The notes under the pieces: model-generated
Database searches by the model: none
Seen by the model: only the letters and a program-made list of their open reading frames with translations
What the model was told of the DNA's origin: nothing
Source of the DNA: Saccharum officinarum
Lineage: Eukaryota > Streptophyta > Magnoliopsida > Poales > Poaceae
Direction of reading: 5' to 3'
DNA: 64,000 nucleotides
Assembly: GCA_020631735.1 (NCBI GenBank)
Contig: CM036199.1
Span: 19,075,553 to 19,139,552 of the forward strand
Program-made: the position numbers and the translations under genes
In this document: positions 1 to 11,026 of the stretch, in pieces
How the letters are laid out: each line of letters begins with the position of its first letter
Position numbering within the stretch: the first letter of the stretch is position 1

Positions 1-295
1 GGACAAGGTAACTGGGTGGGAGCGGAATGTGAAATCTTGAGTGAACACAGTGCCGAACCAACTTTAGCTCATTATTAGTGACACCCTAGAGCTATACACT
101 GTTGATATCCTACTTTAAACTTATCATGTCCATTAGCCAGTGATTAAGAAGTTATGAAGCCAAAATTGTTTGTGGAATTCTGATGAATTTTGCTCAAAAT
201 ATATTGTTTCACACATGCGGTTAACATAAGTAAAATCTAAAAATCCAGAATACTGTCATGGCAGAAGTTTAGGCAGGAAAGGACTAAAGTTTCAC

Positions 296-2887
296 CTGAG
301 TTTCAATCACAGATGCCATTAGGAGCTCCATTTCTCGCTCCTCCTGATCTGCAAGCATTTTAGCACGGGCAGCAGCTACACCAACAGCAGTAGCAACAGC
401 TGCCCTCAATTGATATGCATTAGCAATGAACTTCTTTTCCTGCTTATCTGAATCACGAATGGAAGACAACAGATTTTAGATGAGCAAAGTAGAAAAGATG
501 AGGTGGATACTTTAATTTATATTAGCTTGAAATGTGAGAAAATAAATTTGACCTACCAGAACCAGGCTGGCCATGCATTTTCACATCCTTATCGCCTATT
601 TTCCGGTCGCTGTAAGCATGCCATGCAAAACAAAAATTAGAAGATCGCACCACCTCTGGCCAAAAAATGAACATATGAACAATACAAACTCATTCTTACA
701 TCTGTTGGATATGATTAGAAGCGAAGGCCTTAGTCTTATATTCTCGCTCGCTGAGGCGAAAAGCTTTCATTGCTTGTGGGTTTTCATTGCTGAACACTTT
801 AATTGCAGCATCAGCAGCTGCAGCAACAACATCTGGGCTAGCTGTTGTGGTCAGGAGCGCTAACTGAGATAGCATAAACAAATGTTAGTATCCTTCTCAT
901 TTAAAACTTATAAGCATCCTTACACTAGCACGTGAATTTCATGACATTTTGTCGTAGATCTAGTTACCTGCTCCATTAATGAAGTGGTAGCATCCATTGA
1001 AGAAAATAACCGTCTGCGTTTTGTAGGATATTCTTCAACTGATTTATCAGCACTGTCTTCATTTCCATCAATGTGCATGCCATCAGCCATTTCAGTTGTG
1101 TGGCTTGAAGACTCCTTCATAATGTGCTGGTTTGTTTTTCCATCAGTTGCCTGGTTTATGTGGAGCCTGCTAACGGATTTACCATTTATTGTGCCCAGCA
1201 TATGTTCGCCAAAAGGTAACTGAATAAGCCTTGCTATGCATTCTGATTTATTCTTTGTACGGACATGCTGGGCGATAAGATCCCAGTCATCTCCATGTTT
1301 TAGGACTCCTTCCAAAAGGAGTAACGTCTCCGCATCTGTCCATGCACTGGAAGCATGATTTTCCATACTGTCCTTTTTGTCACCAGGACATTTATTCGCT
1401 TCTTCCTTGTTATTATCATTATTGCTTTTGGAACATTTTGAACATACTTTAAAACCATCCTGAAAGTGAATGTGGGAAATGTTAATGAATACAGAGCAAA
1501 TATTTCCCAATTTTCATCACTGCTTGATGTACCCATAAGAATAAAATGTAACACTCAGTCAATGCATAGCTGATATGACAGCTTAGTGAAAAGAGCCACT
1601 TTGCAATACGACAAATATCCACTAGAGCTGAGTGAGCAGATTGTGTGTGCATTTTATCATCTACCAACCTCACGTTGTCAGCTAGTCCACAGAAAATATT
1701 ATTTTATCTTCCATGGCAACTATTATTTACAAAATATACTAACGAATAAATTATCCAATGTTAGCAAATCAAAATTGTAGGTTTAAAATATTCCGATCTT
1801 GGAACCTAGGGACTAGACATTTACATAGCATCCCTAAGCCTAATAATATACAGTAGCACCACAGTTATCATTTGCCCCCTCTTTCATTTTCTTGGAGCGT
1901 ACGCTATGTTACCTGTTTTAACAAAAATGGATATATCAGTTCAAAACAACCTTCACAAGTTTGCAGTGTTTCTCAAGCATGTTTGAAACGTCCATGAACC
2001 TATACCTGAGACAGTATGAGTTGCTTTGATCTGAGCTGTAGCTTTTGGCACTGCATATTCCACATTCTACCAAAATCTACTAAAAAAACAACAATCATGG
2101 AAAAAAATCCTCAGACAGGTTTTGGAGCTTTAATAGTACCTGCAGCGTCTCAACTTTCGCACCATTGCACTCCTCACCGCAAAAACCACATATAGGCGCC
2201 TTCCCAGGTGCCCATTCCCCAAACACATCACTGTAGGAGGTCAGCGGCGGCAACCGGAATCCGTTCTCCTTCTCCCCGCCCGGTGCTCCACGCTTCTCCT
2301 CGGCAAAGTAGGACGCTGGCGGCCGCGGCGTCACCTGCAGACCCACGGACGCCTCCACGACGACCCCCACCTCCTGCTTCCGCGACGCGGGGCCCGAGGA
2401 CGAGGAGGAGGCCGAGAAGTTGATGAGGCCGGAGGAGTCGAGGAAGGCGAAGAGCTTCCGGAGGAGCGTGACGTCCCCAACAAGCGCCCTGCGGACCTCG
2501 GTGAAAGTGAGGCGGCGCGCCGGGTCCTCCCGGTACTTGGCGATGATGAAGTCGCGGTACTCGCGGTAGATCCGCGGGTTCCGCGTCGCCGTCCCGAACC
2601 CAGCGCCGCCTGCCCCGCCGAAGAACTCCGGCAGCGCCCGCCGCTCCGTCTCGTGGATCCCGTCCCACCGGAACCAACCTGTGGGTGGCGGAAGCAGACA
2701 CGGAATTCGGTCAGGCGGCCGGCTCAGCGGGGGGTCACCCCCGTAACCCTAGGAGGAGCACGAAGAAGGGCGCGTCGAGAGAGAGAGAATTCTTACCGGA
2801 TGATGCCGGGATGGTGTAGAGCTCGCGCGGCGACGGAGGCGGCCCGTCGCCGGAGGTGGCGGCCGCGCCGGCCGCCGGCGGCGACAT
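296..2887 (-). CDS. SWI3A: SWI3A-like SWI/SNF chromatin-remodelling subunit (six exons, 3' end off window)
   Basis: Exons read 2887-2797, 2678-2140, 1459-968, 863-700, 609-557 and 447-296, all with GT/AG borders and compatible phases, giving about 497 codons. The ATG at 2887 opens a Pro/Ala-rich leader followed by ELYTIPASSGWFRWDGIHE, the start of a SWIRM domain (residues about 25-110). Paired cysteines CGFCGEEC (about 194-201) and CSKC (216-219) form a zinc-binding-like link across the exon 2/3 junction. A SANT domain follows (about 249-291, WTDAETLLLLEGVLKHGDDW), then a basic KRRR patch and the helix ending LADQEEREMELL. Order and motifs match plant SWI3A, a core scaffold of nuclear SWI/SNF complexes that pairs with other SWI3 proteins and BRM/SYD ATPases. 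Arabidopsis SWI3A is about 512 residues, so only the terminal coiled-coil part should lie beyond the left edge. No disruption is visible. Confidence 0.93.
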
Positions 2888-3256
2888 GGCGAGAGGGCGG
2901 GAAGATGGGGAACGGACGGGGAGAGGGAGACGAAAGATCTGGGCCGTCGGATCTCGGATTGACGGGGTTTAAGGCGTGGTTTGGCTTCGGGCTCGGGCGG
3001 TCGGAACTCGGAAAGAGCAATGACCGGCAGGAGCCGCAAGAGGTGCGGCCAGCGGTGGGCGGTGGCGGCGTGGTCTGCGCAAGGACGACGAGGATTTTTA
3101 TGTCTTCGTAGGCCACGTGTGTAAGTTGGTCCCGTGGTATGGGCCTTAACTGACCTGGCTACAATTAAGTTGGGCCTCCACTCAAAACAAAATTAACTTG
3201 GGCCTCCACTCAAAACAAAATTAAGTTGGGCCGGGATGGAAAATTTCGCACGGTTA
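2888..3256. other. 5' flank of the SWI3A-like gene
   Basis: GC-rich up to about 3110, consistent with the 5' UTR and core promoter of the minus-strand SWI3A gene, then AT-richer DNA with a short near-direct repeat around 3165-3225 (ttgggcctccactcaaaac twice). No TATA box can be assigned with confidence, and the reading frames here lack recognisable domains. Confidence 0.4.
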
Positions 3257-3383
3257 CGCCTTGTTTGGATGTTCTCGGATCGACATGTGTTGGGATGGAT
3301 TAAAATAGAATTTAGTTGAATTTTTACTTCAATCCACTCTAACACACGTGGATTGATGCGAATTCGACTATAGTCAAACAAGG
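3257..3383. mobile_element. Tourist-like MITE with TTA target duplication
   Basis: The segment opens CGCCTTGTTTGGATG and closes with TCAAACAAGG, inverted versions of one another, and is flanked by TTA on both sides (3254-3256, 3384-3386). The interior shows the same inverted body (caatccactc / ggatgg) as the element at 48273-48410. A 3-bp TTA duplication and short inverted termini fit PIF/Harbinger (Tourist) MITEs. Confidence 0.72.
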
Positions 3384-3386
3384 TTA

Positions 3387-3921
3387 GTTGGCTAGTTGCC
3401 CTTCTCTAATCCGAATGAAACCTTTTAAAATATAAATAAAAATTAGCACAATCAAAATTTACTATGCACAAATAATCGGCCATGAGTGAATTTGGCATGC
3501 TGGACTTGTGCAAAAAGAAACTCTGGCGCGACCAAAAGTCTCAATCCCTTCCAAGCCAACGTAGCCAAATTGGAAAATCAGTACACCTTGAGAGGCATTG
3601 TGGATGGATAAGAGAGGACACTAGGACAGCATCGCGGTGAATAGATAAGGGTGGAGAAGTAGTGTCGGTTGGCTGGTGGGCTAGGCCAAAGCTTTCTTCC
3701 TTCCTCTCTCTCTTTTTTTTCCTTTTCACTGTCCTTGTTGCTATTTTGCTGCTTCACATGTTGTTATGGCGTTGCCTCATCTCGTTTATGAACGCTTAGA
3801 CATTCTGAGAAAAGGATATGGGTCGCCACACGTCGGCTTACCACACCTTAAAAATTAACCATGGCCATCATCTCTAGGTCATTGTAGACGTATTGCTATC
3901 AAATTGTAGATCCCCGCCATA
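3387..3921. other. intergenic stretch, nothing recognised
   Basis: No gene-like frame, RNA gene or repeat is recognised in this half kilobase between the Tourist MITE and the hAT element. There is a pyrimidine-rich run near 3700-3722. Confidence 0.5.
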
Positions 3922-4313
3922 CAGGGGCGGATTTGGGCCTAGGGCCACTAGGGCCACGGCTCTAGGCGTGGCCCAAAGAATCCCTATAATATATCTTGTG
4001 TTTTGGCCCGATTCTGGTCATTGGGCCAAATATTCTATCCTACCGGCCCATTATAGAGAGGAGAGAGCCGATTGGCACGCGATTCGTGAGTGCGGCGCCC
4101 GTCAGACTTCGTGACCTGCTTCTCCTCTGTGAGACAAGTGACTCTGTAGTCCGAACACTAGCTGCCGGCCTCCACCGGTCCTCCCGCTGGACGACATCCA
4201 CGGCTCCACCCCACCTAGGCCTGGCCGCAACCGCAGGCTGTATCTACACACTGCACGACGTCGACCCGGTGTGGCCGTGCCAGCAGCGGCAGACAACAGA
4301 CAGCAGCAGGCCT

Positions 4314-4595
4314 CAGTGGCGGAGCCAGGAATTATCGATAGGGGGGTCGGTCGAAGAGTTTCAACCATAAAATAACCAAGTGTAGCTTATTTGTTTGGAT
4401 TTTTGCACCGTAGATGGGCTCATCCAAAGATAAAATATAAATTTATGTGATTTTGTTGTCCAGAAGTCATCAAAAAAATATATGACAAAGCTTTTATTAT
4501 ATCTTTCTAATATAGAATATTAAATTATATATTACATAAAATTTTGTTGCTGTGATGTGTGTGGGGTGGGGGGGAGGGGCCTGGCTCCGCCAGTG
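4314..4595. mobile_element. small hAT element nested in the larger one
   Basis: The termini CAGTGGCGGAGCCAGG and CCTGGCTCCGCCAGTG are inverted repeats with one mismatch. Flanks are GCAGGCCT (4306-4313) and GCAGGCAG (4596-4603), an 8-bp duplication matching at six positions. The 282-bp AT-rich interior has no coding capacity. It belongs to the same terminal family as 7907-8136. Confidence 0.75.
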
Positions 4596-4600
4596 GCAGG

Positions 4601-4872
4601 CAGCATCTCGGCGTACGTGGCCCGGTGGCCGCGTGGGCAGGCAACAGGCTGCGCCTGCAAGCCGCACGCTCACGCCGCAGGCAGGCTACCAAGCAGGCAG
4701 CTCTGTATTGATTCCTTGCCAATTGCACGCACACCTCCTGCAGACCAGCATCTCGGCGTACGTGGCCCGGTCGCGTGGGCAGGCAGCACGCCCTGCAAGC
4801 CGCACGCTCACGCCGCAGGCAGGCTACCAGGCAGCTCTGTATTGATTCCTTGCCAATTGCACGCACACCTCC
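4601..4872. repeat. two-copy tandem duplication (about 145 and 127 bp)
   Basis: Copy 1 (4601-4745) and copy 2 (4746-4872) both begin cagcatctcggcgtacgtgg and run through ccgcaggcaggctacca and ttgccaattgcacgcacacc. Copy 2 differs by small deletions. Both lie inside the 3922-5161 hAT. Confidence 0.85.
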
Positions 4873-5169
4873 TAATTCCTCATTCCCATTCTCAAACAGA
4901 TGGAGTAGAAAAGATGAAGATATTTAACTGAAGTTTTGGTTAAAAAAGTTGCCTCCATTATCTCAAACTTTATGTTTTTTATCAAATATTTTATGGATTT
5001 AAGTATGGAATTGAGATATCATCTAAACATATGCGCTTATAAGCTAGTTTTGTTATCTATCGGTATCTTGATCCGGCGTGAGCGGTATGTTCACCCGGTG
5101 CGAACGGTATATGTGCTTTTCGAGTGGCCCTAGGCATGAAAATCGACGAGCTCCGCCGCTGCCGCCATA

Positions 5170-5530
5170 CATAGGAGCAATCGGATTAACGAGACAAATA
5201 ATGGACCATGTAATATGCAGGTCGATCTGTCATGGGCAAGGATGGAGCTTCCTGTTATATATTATATACTCCTGTTGTAGAGAAAATGACTCTTATAGCC
5301 TATAAGCCTATAATTATGATTTAGTGGTTAGGTGATAAATCAATGACCGGTACTAACATGATTGTTAACTATACGTCTTAGTTTATCCTGACTCCTGAGA
5401 ACACAAGACGAGAATCAACCCAAGCCAATATTAAATTTGGTGAATTTGATGAAGTCACAATAAATATGTTCTCACCGGATAGTCTAGTGGTTAGAAAAAA
5501 ACAAGAGCACCAAATAATGCATATCATCTT
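5170..5530. other. intergenic stretch, nothing recognised
   Basis: AT-rich sequence without a supported gene. A string like a tRNA A-box (tagtctagtggttag, near 5478) lacks the rest of a cloverleaf. Confidence 0.4.
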
Positions 5531-5539
5531 AAGGTACGA

Positions 5540-6393
5540 TGTAGAGATCTCAGGTGGCAGGCTTGTTGAGGATTCAAGTTCGTGGTGTCCACGACGGAGG
5601 AACGGAGGAACATAGTCAAGAGGAGAGCGGTGGCAGACGATTGGAGGGCCTCACATTTGTCTAGCAATGGAGGGCGGCGGTTTGGTGAGACCATGCACCA
5701 ATGTGACCACGAAATTGGCGAGGAGGCCGGTGTGGGAGGCGCCCATGGAGTTGGCGAGGAGGCCAACGTGGGAGGTGGTGGCCAGCAGATTTGCGTTGTC
5801 GAGGTGACTTGCGTGGTGTAGCGGCGGGCAGTCCTGCTCAGCGGCGGCTGTTTCCAGTGTAAGGAGGTGCTCCGACTGACAGCTGGAGGACGTTTGTGGC
5901 ACTTCTGCCTTCGATGAGACAGCTAGGTCTTGGAAGCTATGGTGCGCGCGCTTGGATCTCGGTGAACGGAGTCGGTTTTGGCGAGCGCTAAAGGCAACTT
6001 TGGCTTGCAGCGAACTACGACGGTTAGCCCTGCTCGGCATTAGCCTACCTCGGTATGCGACAGTGTCAGCAACGACAGCGCAAGTGGTGACGACAACATT
6101 TTTGTCTTGACGACTCTGTTGCCCGGTTGTTGGCGGTGCAATGGGTGACCGGCTTATGGGTGTTTAGGAGGCGGTCGAGCGTGTGTTCTATGCTGAGCTT
6201 CGGCCTATGTGGGATTGTGTCGATGTCCTATTCCGACGACCAGAGTTGTTTTTTTTCTCTTGAGTTTGAGTTTGGTGCGTATTGATGGCCCAATCCAACC
6301 ATGTTGTAGTTGTATCTTTTTATTTTGTCCAATCTGGTTTTATCTGCTTTTTAATATAATCGCAGCTCTCTGCCTGATTCATTTAAAAAAGAA
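5540..6393 (+). mobile_element. probable 5'-truncated LINE 3' end
   Basis: The distal part (about 6215-6393) has the shape of grass L1-type LINE tails: a dacgacc-agagtt block, a long T-rich stretch, then ttttaatataatcgcagctctctgcctgattc and a short A-rich tail at 6383-6393. The GC-rich upstream part (5540-6200) is continuous with it and has no intact frame or recognisable reverse transcriptase motif, so it is either LINE 3' UTR or unrelated host DNA. The left boundary is uncertain. Confidence 0.4.
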
Positions 6394-6404
6394 ATGGACA
6401 ATGC

Positions 6405-6560
6405 TCCCTCATTTTAAATCCAAAGTCATTTTTTCTAACTTTAATCAAGTTTATAGAAAAAAAACCCATCAACATCTAGGACATAAAAATAGTTCCATTA
6501 AATTCTCTGCAAAAATATGAAATATTAGTATAGTTGATTATATTTTTTCTAAAACTGAAA
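6405..6560. mobile_element. half of a Stowaway-type MITE
   Basis: Begins gctccctcattttaaatcc, like the ctccctccgtcc terminus of grass Stowaway elements, followed by a typical AT-rich body. No matching second end is seen, so this looks decayed or truncated. Confidence 0.35.
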
Positions 6561-6784
6561 AAAAGTCTAACTAGGCATAATACTACGATAACACAATACA
6601 TATAAGATATGGGAGATGTTCCATATTCCAGTGACCGCCGTCGAAATGAGCATTTGGGAAAACGCTAATGCTCCACCACGGGCGTCTGTTCCGCCTCGGT
6701 CAGTTCGGACGCGGCTAGCTGGACTGTCGACTAGCGCACAGGCTTATTCCTCTCATCGATATACACAATTTCTCCAAAAAAAAA

Positions 6785-6884
6785 NNNNNNNNNNNNNNNN
6801 NNNNNNNNNNNNNNNNNNNNNNNNNNNNNNNNNNNNNNNNNNNNNNNNNNNNNNNNNNNNNNNNNNNNNNNNNNNNNNNNNNNN
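6785..6884. other. assembly gap (100 N)
   Basis: Exactly 100 undetermined bases, the usual placeholder for a gap of unknown size. The flanks end in a poly-A run and resume AT-rich, so the sides may not be adjacent in the genome. Confidence 0.98.
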
Positions 6885-7860
6885 ATATTCTAACACCATA
6901 TTCATAGATAATTTCATATCTTTCTTCGGCTATGATAGACTTCAGTTACTAGTGACACCCTTTTTCTCTCATTCTTATTTTTTTCACAATTGCATGGCAC
7001 CTCCATTTGTGTGTTATTGCGTGTTTGGTTAAAAACTCTTGTATGTTTGTATTGTAACAAAATACTTATATAGGTAAATTTTCTTTATCCCTTGTTATAG
7101 ACTTTGATGGCATATTTTTTTCCATCCTATACATATTTCCCTACATCACACCACATTGTATATTTGACATAGTTTTAGTTAAACCTTCACTTAAGCTATA
7201 TATTTGCCTTGAAAATAGACATACCCATTGCTCCTGCATACATGTATATATGGTCTACATAATGACACACATCATATACATGTATTCCTTAAGTTAGTTT
7301 TTTCTATATATCAATTAATGAAGTGAGTAATAGAAGCATAGATAAAAGTGTTTTTAGATAATTTTATAGTGACACAAATGTAGCCAATTTAGATTCAGGA
7401 TTGCATCAGATTGCTTTTTAATAATATCATAGGTGAGAAATTTACATGTAACTTAGGGTATTACTTGTTACGACTTGAGCTATTTTTCTATATTGACAAT
7501 GACAATTGAGTAATTTAGAAGCATATGTAGAGACATGCATAAGGTTAGAAACATGCAGATTTACATATATTAAACAAAAGTCTTAACTAAACACATGATC
7601 AAACACATGTAGAGATGCGATGTAAAATAAAAGGAAAAAACTACGAAATGGGATTGGAAATCATAAAGAACCACGCAAAATATTGTGTTATGATATGAAA
7701 TAGAGAAAAAGAAGAGCTTCGGGTTACATGTGAGCCCTTCATAAAGTCCTGACACAATTAGCATTACTAGCTTGGAATGTACAAGAACACAGGTTGTTGA
7801 GCTAGTAAATAATAGAACTGAGAGGTTGCCACAAGACTACACCTGATTTTTTTCCCTGTT
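6885..7860. other. AT-rich intergenic stretch, nothing recognised
   Basis: About 1 kb of very AT-rich DNA. The longest frames have low-complexity composition and no domain. No repeat boundary is visible. Confidence 0.5.
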
Positions 7861-8369
7861 GGGGTGTTTAGTTCATTCCAAAAAAAATCATCCCGTCACA
7901 TCGGATCAGTGGCGGATCCAGGAAAATATAATATGTGGGGCTGAACATACAAGTGGCTGGCCCAAGTCATGACCAGAGCTCTTTCTTCAACCTCTAGACA
8001 CATCTCACACATGCAACCTCTCCTTCTTGAGGCACAACAATGGTGAAAAATTTTAGGAGGGGCTTAGGGGGGCTTCATGGGCTTGCCGGCTGTAGGGGGG
8101 CTTGAGCCCTGGCAGCCCCTGGTAGATCCGCTACTGCATCAGATGTTTGGACACATGCATAAAATATTAAATGTAGACAAAAAAACTAATTACACAGATT
8201 GTGATAAATTTGCGAGACGAATTTTTTAAGCCTAATTAATCCATGTTTCGACAATGTTATGCTACAGTAAACATATGCTAATGATAAATTAATTAGGCTT
8301 AATAAATTTGTCTCGCGGTTTCCAGACGAGTTGTGTAATTAGTTTTTTTTATTAGTATCCAAACACCCC
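7861..8369. mobile_element. MITE interrupted by a hAT insertion
   Basis: The ends ggggtgtttagtt and atccaaacacccc are inverted repeats, and the body has the common grass MITE phrases gagacgaa, gcctaattaa and ctacagtaa plus an inverted block around 8215-8335. Removing the insertion at 7907-8136 and one target copy restores a continuous body (cacatcggat joined to gtttggacacatgcat). The superfamily is not certain. Confidence 0.65.
7907..8136. mobile_element. small non-autonomous hAT inserted in the MITE
   Basis: Starts CAGTGGCGGATCCAGG and ends tagatccgctactg. Flanks are CATCGGAT (7899-7906) and CATCAGAT (8137-8144), an 8-bp duplication with one mismatch. The 230-bp interior is G-rich on its right side and non-coding. 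It has the same terminal family as 4314-4595. Confidence 0.75.
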
Positions 8370-8714
8370 TTTCAACCCTAAAATTTTTCACCCCGACGAC
8401 TTAAACACCCGTTGTTCCTCGGCTTGGCGTTTGATATACGGGAAAGCTGTACGTCACTCGAGTAATTTTGACGCTCCCCTCACTCGATGTGGCGTCCGTC
8501 CGATCTGTGTTGTCAACGGCTCCCGCGCAGCAAGGGTCGCGGGCCACTGGGTGGTTGCGTCGAGCGGCCCTGTGCATGCGACTGCATGTGCATGCCGACC
8601 AGTGTGCTGCTCCACGCCTCCACTTCATGAGAGAGAAGGGTGTGGGGACCATCCGGTGGAGTGCATGCAGCGATGCATCAAAAGCTGCAGATGGTGCAGC
8701 GACTGCTGAATATA
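8370..8714. other. GC-rich stretch, nothing recognised
   Basis: Overlapping frames occur on both strands because of high GC, but none shows a known domain. It may be a fragment of captured or decayed genic DNA. Confidence 0.35.
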
Positions 8715-9415
8715 TATGGCCATCGGGCCAGCCCGGCACGCCCCAGCCCGGGCACGGGCTAGGCATGGCCCGTAACTTCTCGGGCCGGCACGGCACATCG
8801 TGCCTGCTGGCCATGTCAGTACGGGTCTCGTGTTTGGTATTCGGCCCAAGTATGGGTCTGCAGGCTGATTTTCGAGTCATGCCAGCCTGACCAGCCCGGT
8901 GAAAATATTAGGCCGGGTCAGCCCACAGCCCGTAATTATGTAAACACACCAGCAAATTCAGCTCTAACTTCGGTTTTTTAATTTGAAATCAAATTTCAAA
9001 GAAAACAAAGGATAAGAGATCACAGATTCACAATCACAAGTTCACAACTAGATCGAATTCAAAGATAACAACTAGATCATTGACCAGTGACCAGTGACCA
9101 GTCACAACTCACAAGTATGAAGTATCTTAACAGATTCTCAACTCACAATCACAAAATAACAATGCACAAATAAGACTTAAAAAGGTAATTGAGTTGTGTG
9201 CAATGTTGCATCATTAAAAACCTTTCTAGGTAAAACTCACCCTTGTGAGAAACCCTAAAAAGGAAAAAAAAGAGTGCAGCACAACCCTTATAATGATAAA
9301 TTCAAAGTTCAGATAGTCACACAGATACAAATGTCACTCTCAGTTTCATCTCAACTCTCATCTCTCATCTCTCCTCTCAATCTCAAGTTCTCAACTCACC
9401 CTCATCTCTCAACTC

Positions 9416-11026
9416 TTAGAATAGAGAACAATAAGTACCAGCAGAAGTAGATGCAGAAGCCACTGATGTACCAGCCGAAGGAGCTCCAGATGCACTCTGA
9501 ATTTTTTCATCAAGATATTGATGCTCGAAGTAGCTTGCCAACTCTTGGTTGTCTGTTGAATGCTGCAGTCTTCGTTCTCCCAACTCCCAACCCTTGATGC
9601 AAGCAAGCATCTCCACATGTTCTGGCAATAAGCGTCGGCGCCGCTCTTCAAGTATCATTCCTGTCAAGCTGAAGCACGATTCTAAAGACACAGTAGACAC
9701 TGGAACAGACATTATATCTCTTGTCATTATAGATAAAACAGGAAAGGTTAGTTTGTGGTCACGCCAGCAGAGAAGCAAATCAAAGTCATCCTCATATGCA
9801 GTGACATTGTCATTGTCCAGGTAAGCTGTGAGCTCACAACCAACAGATGCAGCAGTTGAAGTTGGGGTAGGAGATGGACCAATAACACCAGAGGCTCCAG
9901 GGCCTCCAAATATTCTTCCCCAAGCTTGTTTTCTCTTACCAGTTTGGCTTGTAGGATGTGCAGCCCTTCTATTCTTAACTGCACCAAACTTGCTGTTATA
10001 CTTGACAAACAACTTATAAAGTTTAGTTTTAACAGAAGCATAATATGAACTGTAATCAACACCGAGGTTTTCTTTTAGAATTACCAGGACATTAAACAGA
10101 ACTCTCATCTTAGCTCTTGGATCAAGAATAAAAGCAAATGAATACAGCAGAGGTATATTTTCCCAGTATTTAAGAAATTTTAGTTTCATAGGATACACAA
10201 CAGCTATCAGATTTTGATCCTTTTCACTTGCATGCAAATGAGTACAAATGTCAAGCAGATGATGCTTGGATAGTACACACCCGAAAGAACAACAGTTGAT
10301 TCATAAAATACTTTCAGGAATTTCAATACCTTTGTAACTATATGCCAATGCCTTGGAGTTAACAATTCAGCCCCAAAATTAGCATTAATGAACACAGAAA
10401 AAACTTCCTTATATGGCAACAAGTGTTTGAGCATAAGGTATATACAATTCCATGTAACATCCATATCCAAACCAAACTTCCTAGGTCTTAAACCTTGAGC
10501 ATTGCAGTACTTCTTAAACATGACAATTCTATGATTAGAATAATTCAAGAAGTTAATAGTAGTTCTAAAATTTTTTGTGTAAGGTTTGAACCTCTTTAAA
10601 CCAGATTTAACAATCAAATTTATAATATGACAAGCACAACGTTGATGAACAAGGTGATAAGTTCTTTTATTAGGATCAGAAGGTGTAGGGGCTGGATCAG
10701 AACCCAAGTATCCTGCAAACAAAGGTGTCAAAGTTTCTATTGCTTTTGCATTAGAAGAGGCATTATCTAGAGTAACAGAAAAGATCTTGTCAATCAAACC
10801 AAATTCCTCAATCACAGAACTAATTTTTTCAGCAATGTTCTGACCAGTATGCTTCACCTCAATCAATCTCAACTCAATTACATTTTTCTATAGCTCCTAG
10901 TCAGCACTCACAAAATGAGCAACTACACTGATGTAGTCCTCCTTAGCATTACTAGACCAAATATCAGATGTCAAACCAACAGATAAAGCACCACACAAAA
11001 TATGATTCTTAAGCATATTACGACGT
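9416..11026 (-). pseudogene. hAT transposase, central and C-terminal part (disrupted)
   Basis: Read from 11026 downward the frame gives a hAT catalytic-region signature (SVGLTSDIWSSNAKEDYISV), then two amber codons (10899-10897 and 10890-10888), then CACHIINLIVKSGLKR and a long helical region. A frameshift near 10260 moves into the frame that carries the C-terminal dimerisation domain (FPVLSIMTRDIMSVPVSTVS followed by ESCFSLTG and a basic RRRRLLPEHVEMLACIKGW). The order matches plant RICESLEEPER/Ac-type hAT transposases, which cut and paste the element through a DDE/RNase H-like core. The gene cannot make an active enzyme because of the stops, the frameshift and the retrotransposon insertion that separates it from its N-terminus. 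Confidence 0.85.

Larger units (their letters stand above)
3922..5161. mobile_element. non-autonomous hAT element, perfect 8-bp target duplication
   Basis: The left end CAGGGGCGGATTTGGG with nearby GCCTAGGGCCACT is mirrored at the right end (5118-5161: AGTGGCCCTAGGC ... CTCCGCCGCTG). It is bracketed by identical octamers CCGCCATA at 3914-3921 and 5162-5169. An 8-bp duplication and CAGNGGCGG termini define the hAT superfamily. It encodes no transposase. The interior has GC-rich sequence of unknown origin (about 4070-4300), a nested second hAT (4314-4595) and a tandem duplication (4601-4872). Confidence 0.85.

Noticed and set aside
2228..2701. Long minus-strand frame of Arg/Gly/Pro composition over the SWI3A second exon
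   Set aside because: Out-of-frame shadow of the GC-rich SWIRM-encoding exon.
5476..5495. tRNA-like A-box (tagtctagtggttag)
   Set aside because: No B-box, no acceptor stem pairing and no cloverleaf in the following 70 bases; at most a weak SINE-like hint.
5651..6040. 130-codon minus-strand frame
   Set aside because: No recognisable domain; it lies in LINE-like or unassigned DNA with long frames on both strands.
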